The notes below the pieces were generated by a model. That model searched no databases, was not told the origin of the DNA, and saw nothing but the letters and a program-made list of their open reading frames with translations. Below are positions 7,303-13,038 of a stretch of 13,038 bases of DNA, one piece after another. Position 1 is the stretch's first letter, and each line of letters opens with the position of its first letter. The position numbers were made by a program, and so were the translations under genes. Location: contig CAJTKV010000015.1 in NCBI GenBank assembly GCA_910577075.1, positions 1 through 13,038 on the forward strand, given 5' to 3'. Source of the DNA: an uncultured Bacilli bacterium. GTDB lineage: Bacteria; Bacillota_I; Bacilli_A; RF39; UBA660.

Positions 7303-7785
7303 TTGGGATGTGTTGTAATTAGTTTTAAAAAGAAGCGCATAGTTCATCATTTATCTTGTGCTTGTTATACTAAGGTTGGCGATGACGTTTTAATGCTTAA
7401 ATATACAAATAAATGGGATAATGTATATGCTCCTCCTGGTGGCAAGGTAGAAAAGGGAGAATCTCCTTTGGATTGTCTATTAAGGGAATATAAAGAAGAA
7501 ACGGGAGTCATACCAACAGACATTAGATTGCAAGGAATCTCTTATTATACGTGTACAACTGATGGATGTATATTCATATATACGGCATCGGGGTATGAGG
7601 GAGTATTAAAAGAATCAAGTGAAGGAACTCTTGAGTGGATAAAGGTAGATAAGTTGGAAGAGATAAGACAATTTGATCAAAATGCGGCATTTACGCCTTA
7701 TCTATTCCAAGATAGAGTATTTGAAGGAAAATTTGAAATTACGGAAGATGCTCGTGTTTTATCAAAGTCGATTCGTTTAACTTAG
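7303..7785 (+). CDS. NUDIX hydrolase (MutT-like), 3' half of the interrupted fusion
   Basis: This stretch holds a complete NUDIX domain; the family hydrolyses nucleoside diphosphates linked to another group, including damaged dNTPs. Counting from the TTG at 7303, the NUDIX box spans residues 47-69 with the full pattern: Gly47, Glu53, then REYKEETGV (61-69) carrying the metal-binding glutamates. Before it comes the usual APPGG (43-47). No in-frame ATG exists between the TAA and the middle of the domain, but AGAGGA (7287-7292) lies 10 nt before the TTG at 7303, which could permit restart and would leave the whole domain intact. Otherwise it depends on readthrough. The ending is followed directly by a terminator. 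The family is certain; substrate (8-oxo-dGTP or another) is not. Confidence 0.8.
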   Translation: MGCVVISFKKKRIVHHLSCACYTKVGDDVLMLKYTNKWDNVYAPPGGKVEKGESPLDCLLREYKEETGVIPTDIRLQGISYYTCTTDGCIFIYTASGYEGVLKESSEGTLEWIKVDKLEEIRQFDQNAAFTPYLFQDRVFEGKFEITEDARVLSKSIRLT

Positions 7786-7810
7786 AAGATGCTTAGGCAT
7801 CTTTTATTTA
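7786..7810 (+). terminator. Intrinsic terminator between units A and B
   Basis: AAGATGC (7786-7792), loop TTAG, GCATCTT (7797-7803), a perfect 7-bp stem followed by TTATTTA. It starts right after the stop codon of the NUDIX frame. Confidence 0.75.
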
Positions 7811-7826
7811 TGTTCTAATTATTTAA

Positions 7827-7835
7827 TGGTATAAT
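7827..7835 (+). promoter_or_regulatory. Extended -10 promoter for unit B of the repair-like cluster
   Basis: TGG-TATAAT at 7827-7835, with no convincing -35. The predicted start near 7842 falls on GGTGGA (7842-7847), giving a leader of about 11 nt before the ATG at 7853. Confidence 0.65.
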
Positions 7836-7852
7836 TAGGTTGGTGGATAACG

Positions 7853-8611
7853 ATGAATGATGTACAGGCTTTTAAGGTTTTAAACTTATTATGTAATTAT
7901 TATAAAGATGAGGAAGATAATCTGGCAAGCGTAGATGCACCTAGCATATTGGCTTTAGGAAGCAATGAGTGGCTTATATATGTCTTTTATTCTTGTCTTT
8001 TGGATTATGGGGTGCGTTCGAAGATTTATCATAATAATCTAATTAATACTTATCATGAATATAGTTTTATATTTAATCCTTCATATGTTCGTGATAATTT
8101 AAAAAAAGAGGAATTGCTTAAAATAATGCGAGAAAATATTCATCCGAGATATCCCAATGTGGCACTAGACAAATGGATTAATTTATCATCTAAACTAGCG
8201 GAATTTGATGATTTGAAAAAATTTGTTGAAGTAATGAGTTTAGAAGAATTAGAAGCGTTTATCAAAAGCATTGGAGGATATGGTCAGAAAACAGGTGGAC
8301 TGTTAATTAGATTGATCGTCGATGCTAAGGTTATTAAAACATCAGATGATTTACATTTTATTCCCATTGATAGGCATGATATGGAGATTAGTTATTTAAA
8401 TGGAATAATCGATAAGCCTAACTTGAACGAAAATGATATAAGGTTATTATCTGATATTCTAATAAGTAAGGGGCATGAATTAGGAATTCGTGCTAGTACG
8501 GTCGATAAGTATTTGTGGAATGTTGGTAACTTTTTTTGCAATAAGGGAAAATGCCTAGATTGTCCTTTGGGAGACCATTGTAAAAAAGGAAAAAGAAAAG
8601 AGGAAGTATAA
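7853..8611 (+). CDS. Iron-sulfur HhH-GPD DNA glycosylase-like protein (endonuclease III superfamily)
   Basis: A 252-residue protein with three landmarks of the endonuclease III superfamily in the right order. The helix-hairpin-helix is IGGYGQKTGGLL (residues 140-151), aligning with the family GVGRKTA and placing Lys146 at the Schiff-base lysine. PIDRHDMEISYL (171-182) matches the VDTHVxR segment, with the catalytic Asp at 173. A C-terminal four-cysteine cluster (Cys229, Cys234, Cys237, Cys243) has spacing C-x4-C-x2-C-x5-C; endonuclease III itself has x6 in the first gap. The catalytic Lys plus Asp suggest a bifunctional glycosylase/AP lyase. The first 90 residues differ from Nth and MutY, so base specificity is unknown. 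It is the first gene of unit B, 1 nt before the ASCH gene. Confidence 0.75.
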   Translation: MNDVQAFKVLNLLCNYYKDEEDNLASVDAPSILALGSNEWLIYVFYSCLLDYGVRSKIYHNNLINTYHEYSFIFNPSYVRDNLKKEELLKIMRENIHPRYPNVALDKWINLSSKLAEFDDLKKFVEVMSLEELEAFIKSIGGYGQKTGGLLIRLIVDAKVIKTSDDLHFIPIDRHDMEISYLNGIIDKPNLNENDIRLLSDILISKGHELGIRASTVDKYLWNVGNFFCNKGKCLDCPLGDHCKKGKRKEEV

Positions 8612-8612
8612 G

Positions 8613-9005
8613 ATGAAAGTAATAACAATTAAACAACCTTTTGCAACATTAATTGCTGAAGGGATTAAAGAATATGAATTTAGAACATGGAGAACGAAAT
8701 ATCGTGGCGAGATTTTAATTCATGCTGGAAAAGGTGTAAATAAGAAGGCTTTGAAAAAATATAAGCATTTAAATTTAGAATATCCAAGCGGTTGTATCAT
8801 TGCTAAGGTTAATTTAACTGATTGCATTAAAATTGACGATGAGGCAAGAAAGATGCTAAGCGAGAAAAATAGTCTAGTTTATAGCAGTGTTATTAATGAT
8901 ACAGAGTGGGATGGTTATGGATTTAAAATGGAGAATCCCATAAAAATACAGCCAATAGAAATTAATGGAAAACTTAGCCTTTGGGATTATGACTATGAAG
9001 AATAG
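8613..9005 (+). CDS. ASCH-domain protein
   Basis: A 130-residue stand-alone ASCH protein (PUA-like fold). The N-terminal signature is intact: TIKQPFATLIAEGIKEYEFR (residues 5-24) followed by RGEILIHAGK (31-40), then CIIAKVNLTDC, the typical middle strand. ASCH proteins are predicted to bind RNA or modified nucleosides; one characterised bacterial member, YqfB, is an N4-acetylcytidine amidohydrolase, but this one belongs to a different, longer subgroup, so that activity should not be carried over. The start has GAGGAAG (8599-8605) and sits 1 nt after the glycosylase stop codon. It overlaps the next gene by 11 nt, indicating coupled translation of a glycosylase, ASCH and second glycosylase set. 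Confidence 0.85.
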   Translation: MKVITIKQPFATLIAEGIKEYEFRTWRTKYRGEILIHAGKGVNKKALKKYKHLNLEYPSGCIIAKVNLTDCIKIDDEARKMLSEKNSLVYSSVINDTEWDGYGFKMENPIKIQPIEINGKLSLWDYDYEE

Positions 9006-9711
9006 AGAATTTGACGAATTAATAGGGCAAATGGGAAAATGTCAAAGATGTTTAAATATGTATAAAAGAGAAAAAAATTGTTCATTAATCAATATTTATG
9101 AACAAAATGATATGAGCAAAAACATACCTTCAATATGGACAGATTGGTATAATAGGTTAGATGCCGATATAATGGTTATTGGTCAAGACTGGGGTCCTTA
9201 TGAAGAGATGAAAAGATTAAATAAACAATATTTAGAAAATAAAAATTCTGAAACGTGGTTTAACTTGATGGAATGCGAAAAAAGTTTAACAAAAAGAATG
9301 TTAACAAGGTATTTAAAAGAATCAGCTGAATTAAATGGGTTAGAAATTGATCCTGATTATATAAATAGAATATATATAACTAACGCCATTATGTGTGCAA
9401 GAAATGGCAATAATTATCGAGGAGATAACATTAAATTGCGAGAGTGTACATTGAATTGCTCAGAGTATTTAAAGCGACAAATTGAGATTGTTAAGCCAAA
9501 GGTCATCGTGACTTTGGGGTATTATCCTCTTTTATCTTTGGCACATATCTATGATTTTTCGCTACCTAAAACACTTAAAGATGCTATTTTAGAACATTCT
9601 CTTATTGAAATTGATAATTGTTTTATAATACCTCTTTATCATCCAAGTGCACAGATCAGTAAAGAAAAACAACTAGAACAGTATAAGAAAATTTGGCAAT
9701 ATGTAAAATAG
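8995..9711 (+). CDS. Uracil-DNA glycosylase superfamily protein with probable iron-sulfur cluster
   Basis: The call rests on motif A IGQDWGPYEE (residues 62-71), motif B PLYHPSAQ (213-220), and the family-4-like layout of cysteines: CQRC (16-19), IMCARNGNN (132-140) and LNCSEYLKRQI (153-163) followed by VKPKVIVTLG. Cys16, Cys19, Cys134 and Cys155 would be the cluster ligands. Unlike family 4 (GEAPG), motif A has GQDWG, closer to the GQDPYH of family 1 and supplying a possible catalytic Asp65. Of three in-frame ATGs (8965, 8989, 8995) I choose 8995, where the conserved region begins, although no ribosome site is strong; coupling from the overlapping ASCH gene may start it. It probably excises a base from DNA; which base is unknown. 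Confidence 0.75.
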   Translation: MKNREFDELIGQMGKCQRCLNMYKREKNCSLINIYEQNDMSKNIPSIWTDWYNRLDADIMVIGQDWGPYEEMKRLNKQYLENKNSETWFNLMECEKSLTKRMLTRYLKESAELNGLEIDPDYINRIYITNAIMCARNGNNYRGDNIKLRECTLNCSEYLKRQIEIVKPKVIVTLGYYPLLSLAHIYDFSLPKTLKDAILEHSLIEIDNCFIIPLYHPSAQISKEKQLEQYKKIWQYVK

Positions 9712-9721
9712 GAGGCAAAAG

Positions 9722-10276
9722 ATGGATTTTAAGGATTATCAAAAGAGATATTATAGAACTAATCCAAATTATCTAGCTGTTTATCTAGTTAATAAGATGG
9801 ATTTTCACAGTGTTTTGGACTTAGGATGTGGCAGTGGAAATGAAACAATCTATTTTCTCAAGAAGGGCAAGGAAGTTATTGCTGTAGATAAAGATTTAAA
9901 TGAGGAATATTTTTATACAAGAGTTAAGAAAGAAGATAATCTGGTCTTAAATAGATGTGCTTTTGAAGATTTTGATTTTCCCAAAGTAGATGCTGTGTTA
10001 TCGACATTTTCATTGTCATTTTGTCGACCAGATAAATTTGATGAGGTGTGGAATAAAATAGAAAAATGCCTACCTCATAGGGGAATACTGGCAGGAAACT
10101 TATTTGGCGAAAAAGATTCTTTTTCTCAGTTAGAAAATGTCAATGTCTTCACTAAAGATGAGGTTTTGGAACTATTAAGCAATTATGAGATAGTTAAATT
10201 TAATGAGAAAGAATATGATCAAGAAGCATCGGGAAAACATCGCCATTATTATGATTTTGTTGCGGTAAATAGGTAG
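9722..10276 (+). CDS. Class I SAM-dependent methyltransferase
   Basis: A compact 184-residue methyltransferase. Motif I is VLDLGCGSGNETIYF (residues 31-45), the acidic end of strand 2 is AVDKD (54-58), and FSLSFC (96-101) stands at the motif IV position. No NPPY, DPPY or PC motif typical of DNA or RNA base methyltransferases is present, and there is no separate target-recognition domain; the size and FSLSFC region resemble TehB-like small-molecule methyltransferases. TAGGAGG (9709-9715) overlaps the stop of the glycosylase-like gene, and 2 nt separate it from the next gene, so it belongs to unit B. Its substrate is unknown; in this setting a nucleoside, nucleotide or nucleic-acid target deserves thought but is not shown. 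Confidence 0.85.
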   Translation: MDFKDYQKRYYRTNPNYLAVYLVNKMDFHSVLDLGCGSGNETIYFLKKGKEVIAVDKDLNEEYFYTRVKKEDNLVLNRCAFEDFDFPKVDAVLSTFSLSFCRPDKFDEVWNKIEKCLPHRGILAGNLFGEKDSFSQLENVNVFTKDEVLELLSNYEIVKFNEKEYDQEASGKHRHYYDFVAVNR

Positions 10277-10278
10277 GT

Positions 10279-10659
10279 ATGAAAGAGATATTTTTAAGTT
10301 TTCATCCAATGGCATATGGTCCTTTATATGAAGGGATAAAGATGTATGAATATCGTCGTAGATTTTGTGATTGTGAGACAAAAGCTTATCTTTACTTGAG
10401 TGGGAATGTTCAAAAAGTAGTAGGAGTAATGATATTGGGTAAAAAGATTCGGCTCGATTTAACGCGCGATAACTATTTGGAATACGAGGATACTTTGAAA
10501 AGGGTAGATGAATATATTGCACTGGGGGATGTCAATGCTATTCCAATAAAATCATTAGCATTATTTGAAAGTCCCATTAGTTTAGAGGAAATAAGAGAAA
10601 GTATTCCGGGTTTTATGCCACCACGGATGTATTATGTCTTGAATGATGATATGCCTTAA
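10279..10659 (+). CDS. Second intact ASCH/PUA-like protein
   Basis: A 126-residue protein with the ASCH/PUA-like pattern: FLSFHPMAYGPLYEGIK (5-21) leading to MYEYRRRF (22-29), which matches the family's I-x-x-G-x-K-x-x-E-x-R core, then AYLYLSGNVQKVVGVMILGK, the following strands. The C-terminal half includes IPGFMPPRMYYVL (108-120), an ending also seen in ASCH-like regulators of the COG4933 kind. No helix-turn-helix region is attached here, so it is the bare reader domain. The start lies 2 nt after the methyltransferase stop with only a modest AGGTAGG in front. It is the last gene of unit B and is the third ASCH-type domain in 3.7 kb. Confidence 0.7.
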   Translation: MKEIFLSFHPMAYGPLYEGIKMYEYRRRFCDCETKAYLYLSGNVQKVVGVMILGKKIRLDLTRDNYLEYEDTLKRVDEYIALGDVNAIPIKSLALFESPISLEEIRESIPGFMPPRMYYVLNDDMP

Positions 10660-10676
10660 AAAAAATTGATTGCATC

Positions 10677-10701
10677 AAGAGAGTTAAATAAGCCTCTTTT
10701 T
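10677..10701 (+). terminator. Weak candidate terminator of unit B
   Basis: AAGAG (10677-10681) can pair with CTCTT (10694-10698) around a 12-nt loop, followed by T residues. The short stem and long loop keep confidence low. Confidence 0.4.
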
Positions 10702-10745
10702 GTTCATGAGCATAAGGGAATATACTATGATAATTTAGGCAAATA

Positions 10746-10774
10746 TTGATTATATAAGTGATTTGTGTTACTAT
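10746..10774 (+). promoter_or_regulatory. Promoter of the 250-residue hypothetical gene
   Basis: TTGATT (10746-10751), a 17-bp spacer, then TACTAT (10769-10774) with extended TGT (10766-10768). The predicted start near 10781 precedes AGGAGG (10788-10793). A second, weaker pair lies upstream (TTGTTC at 10700, TACTAT at 10723). Confidence 0.55.
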
Positions 10775-10798
10775 ATGCTATAAATTTAGGAGGTTGTT

Positions 10799-11551
10799 AT
10801 GAAAAATATTAAATACAGTATTGATAGAGATAGCATTCATATAGGAACTATTGTTAAAACGGGATATATTGATAAAATTAATGATGATGATGCAAGAAGA
10901 TTTAATTTAACTGAGGGCGATTTAGTTCCCAGTGGATTTTCACAAATTAGACCATCTGTTTTATTTGTGCCTGATGAAGATAAAAAAATGAATGATTTGT
11001 TATATAATTCACCAGCATATAGAATTTTAAATATATCTGATGGATTAAAAAAGGAAGATGCCAATGTTGTTGCTAATCCCGATGAGTTAATTGTAAGTTA
11101 TCCATATAATATTGCAGATTTACTTGCCTATTTAGGTTATAGAAAAGAGTTAACTTATGGAGATGTTTTAAAAATTCGTCAAGTAATATTTTCACCAGAA
11201 TTCTATTCGCAGTTTTGTGAGCTATTTGGTTTCCGTGAGACGTATTCTTCCGAAGTTCAATTTTATCGTACAGATGAATCTTGTCGTTATGGCGAACTGA
11301 TTAAAGACCCAAAAGAGATTGAAGCAAAAATGCGCGAATTTGATAAAAGAAGAGCTTTGGGGGAAAGAGGATTTTCGGGGGTCAATGAAGCGCCGCTTGA
11401 TTCATATTATTTCGATATACTAGAAGAACATTCAGATAAGAAAGTGACAAAGAATTTATGGGGTAGTTTAAGTTTTACGAAAGTACGCGATGCTTTTGCG
11501 CCTAATAAAAAAGGAGAACCTAATGTAAAAAAATTATCTTTAACTGATTAA
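10799..11551 (+). CDS. Hypothetical protein, 250 aa
   Basis: I do not recognise this protein. It has an excellent AGGAGG (10788-10793) 5 nt before the ATG, its own promoter and a strong terminator, so it is a real single-gene unit. It is soluble, with no signal peptide or membrane segment. The N-terminal third is beta-rich and polar, with DDDARRFNLTEGDLVPSG (29-46) resembling a short barrel segment. The middle (about 100-150) is helical and aromatic, including YPYNIADLLAYLGYRK and FSPEFYSQFCELFGFRE, and the last 50 residues are basic and probably flexible (LWGSLSFTKVRDAF then Lys-rich). Only two cysteines are present, with no metal-binding pattern. No neighbour suggests a function. Confidence 0.75.
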   Translation: MKNIKYSIDRDSIHIGTIVKTGYIDKINDDDARRFNLTEGDLVPSGFSQIRPSVLFVPDEDKKMNDLLYNSPAYRILNISDGLKKEDANVVANPDELIVSYPYNIADLLAYLGYRKELTYGDVLKIRQVIFSPEFYSQFCELFGFRETYSSEVQFYRTDESCRYGELIKDPKEIEAKMREFDKRRALGERGFSGVNEAPLDSYYFDILEEHSDKKVTKNLWGSLSFTKVRDAFAPNKKGEPNVKKLSLTD

Positions 11552-11575
11552 AACAGATTTTTATATCTGTTTTTT
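11550..11575 (+). terminator. Strong intrinsic terminator
   Basis: AAAACAGAT (11550-11558), 6-nt loop, ATCTGTTTT (11565-11573): a perfect 9-bp stem running into T residues, overlapping the stop codon. Confidence 0.85.
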
Positions 11576-11607
11576 GAATTAATATAGAAGTTTTAAAATA
11601 TATTTAG

Positions 11608-11613
11608 TATAAT
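11608..11613 (+). promoter_or_regulatory. -10 element of the dehydrogenase operon
   Basis: A perfect TATAAT at 11608-11613 with no recognisable -35 and no TGN extension. The predicted start near 11620 gives a leader of about 22 nt containing GAGGTG (11629-11634). Confidence 0.5.
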
Positions 11614-11641
11614 TAATTTAGATATTATGAGGTGAATTGTT

Positions 11642-12562
11642 ATGAAAATATATGTGATGTATACGAAATCAAGTTTTACAGAAGAAGAAATTAAGTCTTT
11701 AGAAAGTGTTGGAGAAGTAATCTTCTGTGAAGAAATAAGAGATGACAGAGATTATGCTTATCTTCATGATGAGAGTGATAAGGTAATTATGGTCGATCCG
11801 GATTGGTATGAGTGGAAAATTGATAAAGAACATTTAAAGAAAATAGCCAATTTAAAAGGAGTAGCACTTGCGACTACGGCCTATGATTGGATAGATTTAG
11901 AATATTGTAGGGAAAATGGTGTCGTTGTGAGCAATACACCAAAATACTCGACTTCTTCAGTTGCAGAGTATGCGGTATTTATGATGATGGCTTTGGCAAA
12001 GAAATTTCCCATTCAAATTAGAAATAATTATGCGACAAAGTATGATGATGAGATGCTTGGTACAGAGATAAAAGGTAAAACAGTTGGACTAGTAGGTTTA
12101 GGAACTATTGGTGAGAAAATAGCTGATATGTGTGATGGCTTAGGAATGAATGTTATTTATTGGAATAGAAGCGAAAAGGATAATAAATATAAAAGAGTCG
12201 AAATAGAAGAAATATTTAAAACAGCGGATTTTATATTTCCGGCCTTTAGTACTAATAATGAAACTAAAAAACTAATAACTGATGATTTAATTAATATGAT
12301 GAATAAGCAGTATTTTATAAATGTTGTCAATAATTCAAGAGAAATTTTTAATCACGATTTGATGCTTGAAAAAGCCAAAGAGAAAATAGTAAGTTATGCA
12401 TTTGAAATATATGATGGCAAAACTATGGCCGAATATGAGGGAAATGTTTTAGCGAGTGCTCCTTATGCTTTTTATACGAAGGAATCAATTGAGAGGTTAA
12501 TGGCTTTATGGGTAGGCAATACTATTGGAACGATTAATGGTACCTGTGAAAACACCTTATAG
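11642..12562 (+). CDS. D-isomer-specific 2-hydroxyacid dehydrogenase-like protein
   Basis: A 306-residue protein of the family that includes D-3-phosphoglycerate and D-lactate dehydrogenases. The nucleotide-binding Rossmann motif VGLGTIGEKI lies at residues 151-160, after the conserved SVAEYAVFMMMAL (106-118) entry helix. The catalytic Arg is kept (NNSREIF, Arg233) and the Glu seems kept (AFEIYD, Glu255), but the usual His before the C-terminus is replaced: the equivalent segment reads ASAPYAFYT (271-279). Without that proton donor the normal reaction is doubtful. The strand-2 end is YWNRSE (173-178) instead of an Asp, which often goes with NADP preference. The gap to the cysteine desulfurase gene is 8 nt, so the two form an operon. 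Confidence 0.85.
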   Translation: MKIYVMYTKSSFTEEEIKSLESVGEVIFCEEIRDDRDYAYLHDESDKVIMVDPDWYEWKIDKEHLKKIANLKGVALATTAYDWIDLEYCRENGVVVSNTPKYSTSSVAEYAVFMMMALAKKFPIQIRNNYATKYDDEMLGTEIKGKTVGLVGLGTIGEKIADMCDGLGMNVIYWNRSEKDNKYKRVEIEEIFKTADFIFPAFSTNNETKKLITDDLINMMNKQYFINVVNNSREIFNHDLMLEKAKEKIVSYAFEIYDGKTMAEYEGNVLASAPYAFYTKESIERLMALWVGNTIGTINGTCENTL

Positions 12563-12570
12563 GAGAATTA

Positions 12571-13038
12571 ATGAAAGATATATATTTAGATAATAATGCA
12601 ACAACAGAGATTGATGAAGAAGTATTTAATGCGATGCTTCCGTATCTAAAAAGTGAATTTGGCAATCCTAGCAGTCTTTATTCCTTGGGTACTAAAGTTA
12701 AAGAGAAGATAAATGAGAGTAGAAGATATGTTGCCGATTTGATTGGCTCTAATACTATGGAGATAATATTTACTAGTTGTGCCAGTGAAAGTAATGTTAC
12801 AGCAATTATGAGTGCCATAAGAAGCAACGAGAAAAAGCGTCATATAATAACTACGAAAGTGGAACATGCCTCGGTTATAGAAACAATGAAATATTTAGAA
12901 ACTAGGGGATATGATATTACTTATTTGTCTGTAGATGAGCATGGACGTATGGATTTAGAAGAGCTAAAGAACTCGATTAGAGATGATACTGTATTAATCT
13001 CTGTTATGATGGCAAATAATGAAATTGGCAATATTTAT
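12571..13038 (+). CDS. Cysteine desulfurase, NifS/IscS type (5' part, cut by the window end)
   Basis: The first 156 codons of a class V aminotransferase-fold enzyme that takes sulfur from cysteine for iron-sulfur clusters or thio-modified tRNA. The start is strongly NifS-like: YLDNNATT (5-12), FGNPSSLYSLG (30-40), the PLP-stacking His in KVEHASVIE (96-104, His99), and MMANNEIGN (146-154). The segment FTSCASESNV (67-76) replaces the common TSGATESNN, a modest divergence near the cofactor site. The PLP lysine and active cysteine lie beyond the window. AGGAG (12561-12565) overlaps the stop of the dehydrogenase gene. Group (NifS, IscS or a specialised paralog) cannot be settled from this half. 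Confidence 0.9.
   Translation, partial: MKDIYLDNNATTEIDEEVFNAMLPYLKSEFGNPSSLYSLGTKVKEKINESRRYVADLIGSNTMEIIFTSCASESNVTAIMSAIRSNEKKRHIITTKVEHASVIETMKYLETRGYDITYLSVDEHGRMDLEELKNSIRDDTVLISVMMANNEIGNIY

Larger units (their letters stand above)
6991..7785 (+). pseudogene. ASCH-NUDIX fusion gene interrupted by one in-frame TAA
   Basis: The frame opened by the ATG at 6991 (GGGAGG at 6980-6985) stays open to the TAG at 7783 except for a single TAA at 7186-7188. Codons just after the TAA still read as the second half of an ASCH domain (ECYATYFEEDF, then GGYYTKEETDELGCVVISF), and these run straight into a NUDIX hydrolase. Undamaged, it would be a protein of about 264 residues: ASCH at about 1-110 and NUDIX at about 113-264. 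A G-to-T change of a GAA codon would create the TAA. Possible readings are a recent nonsense mutation, a sequencing error, readthrough, or separate expression of the NUDIX half by restart. Genome-wide recoding is ruled out because TAA ends neighbouring genes. Confidence 0.7.

Noticed and set aside
8965..8994. Longer start of the UDG-like gene at 8965
   Set aside because: It would add ten residues and a 41-nt overlap without a ribosome site; similarity begins after 8995. Starting at 8989 cannot be fully excluded.
9722..10276. Restriction-modification DNA methyltransferase
   Set aside because: It lacks the DPPY/NPPY or PC catalytic motifs and a target-recognition domain, and no restriction endonuclease is nearby.
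1065..12867. Minus-strand open frames of 60-115 codons
   Set aside because: All lie opposite convincing plus-strand genes or their joins, and none has a recognisable motif.
1..13038. CRISPR arrays, tRNA or rRNA genes, insertion sequences, attachment sites
   Set aside because: I saw no regularly spaced repeats, tRNA-like T-loop sequence, transposase, integrase or flanking inverted repeats. The repair-like cluster shows no direct sign of a mobile carrier.

Overview
This is an AT-rich, all-plus-strand stretch of bacterial chromosome. Sigma-A-like promoters (one is TTGACA, 17 bp, TAGAAT), strong AGGAGG-type ribosome sites, short A/T-flanked terminator hairpins and TGA used as a normal stop all fit a low-GC Firmicute with the standard code. 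The very tight packing fits a small-genome, Bacilli-like gut lineage. That placement is an inference; nothing here names a genus.

Region 1 (about 1-3755): a terminator from an upstream unit, then a promoter, a 22-codon ORF that looks like a broken copy of the start of the next gene, an unrecognised 172-residue protein, an NT5C-type HAD 5'-nucleotidase, an Ami_2 N-acetylmuramoyl-L-alanine amidase with an unknown helical N-terminal domain and no signal peptide, and a membrane-anchored GH3 (NagZ-type) beta-N-acetylhexosaminidase. Region 2 (3779-5461): a monocistronic membrane protein with flanking coiled coils, then a monocistronic divergent Ppx/GppA-type ASKHA phosphatase.

Region 3 (5471-10701) is the interesting part. 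Two adjacent units encode almost only nucleic-acid or nucleotide surveillance proteins. Unit A holds a HhH-GPD-type DNA glycosylase-like protein, an endonuclease/exonuclease/phosphatase (EEP) enzyme, and an ASCH-NUDIX fusion broken by one in-frame TAA. Unit B holds an iron-sulfur HhH-GPD glycosylase, an ASCH protein, an iron-sulfur uracil-DNA-glycosylase-like protein, a class I SAM methyltransferase and a third ASCH/PUA-like protein. Three glycosylase-like proteins, three ASCH-type readers, a NUDIX hydrolase, a phosphodiesterase and a methyltransferase in about 5.2 kb look like a base-excision or modified-base handling island. A role in genome maintenance, nucleotide-pool cleaning or phage defence is possible but is inferred only from gene content.

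Region 4 (10746-13038): a monocistronic unrecognised 250-residue protein with a strong terminator, then an operon with a D-2-hydroxyacid dehydrogenase-like protein (catalytic His apparently missing) and the first 156 codons of a NifS/IscS-type cysteine desulfurase that runs off the window. The desulfurase could in principle supply sulfur for the iron-sulfur glycosylases, but it is a separate unit.

A repeated architectural feature is a terminator followed within about 10-20 bp by an extended -10 promoter (TGN-TATAAT), with the T-run where a -35 box would be. Predicted leaders are only about 10-20 nt, so in several units the transcript would begin almost at the Shine-Dalgarno sequence.
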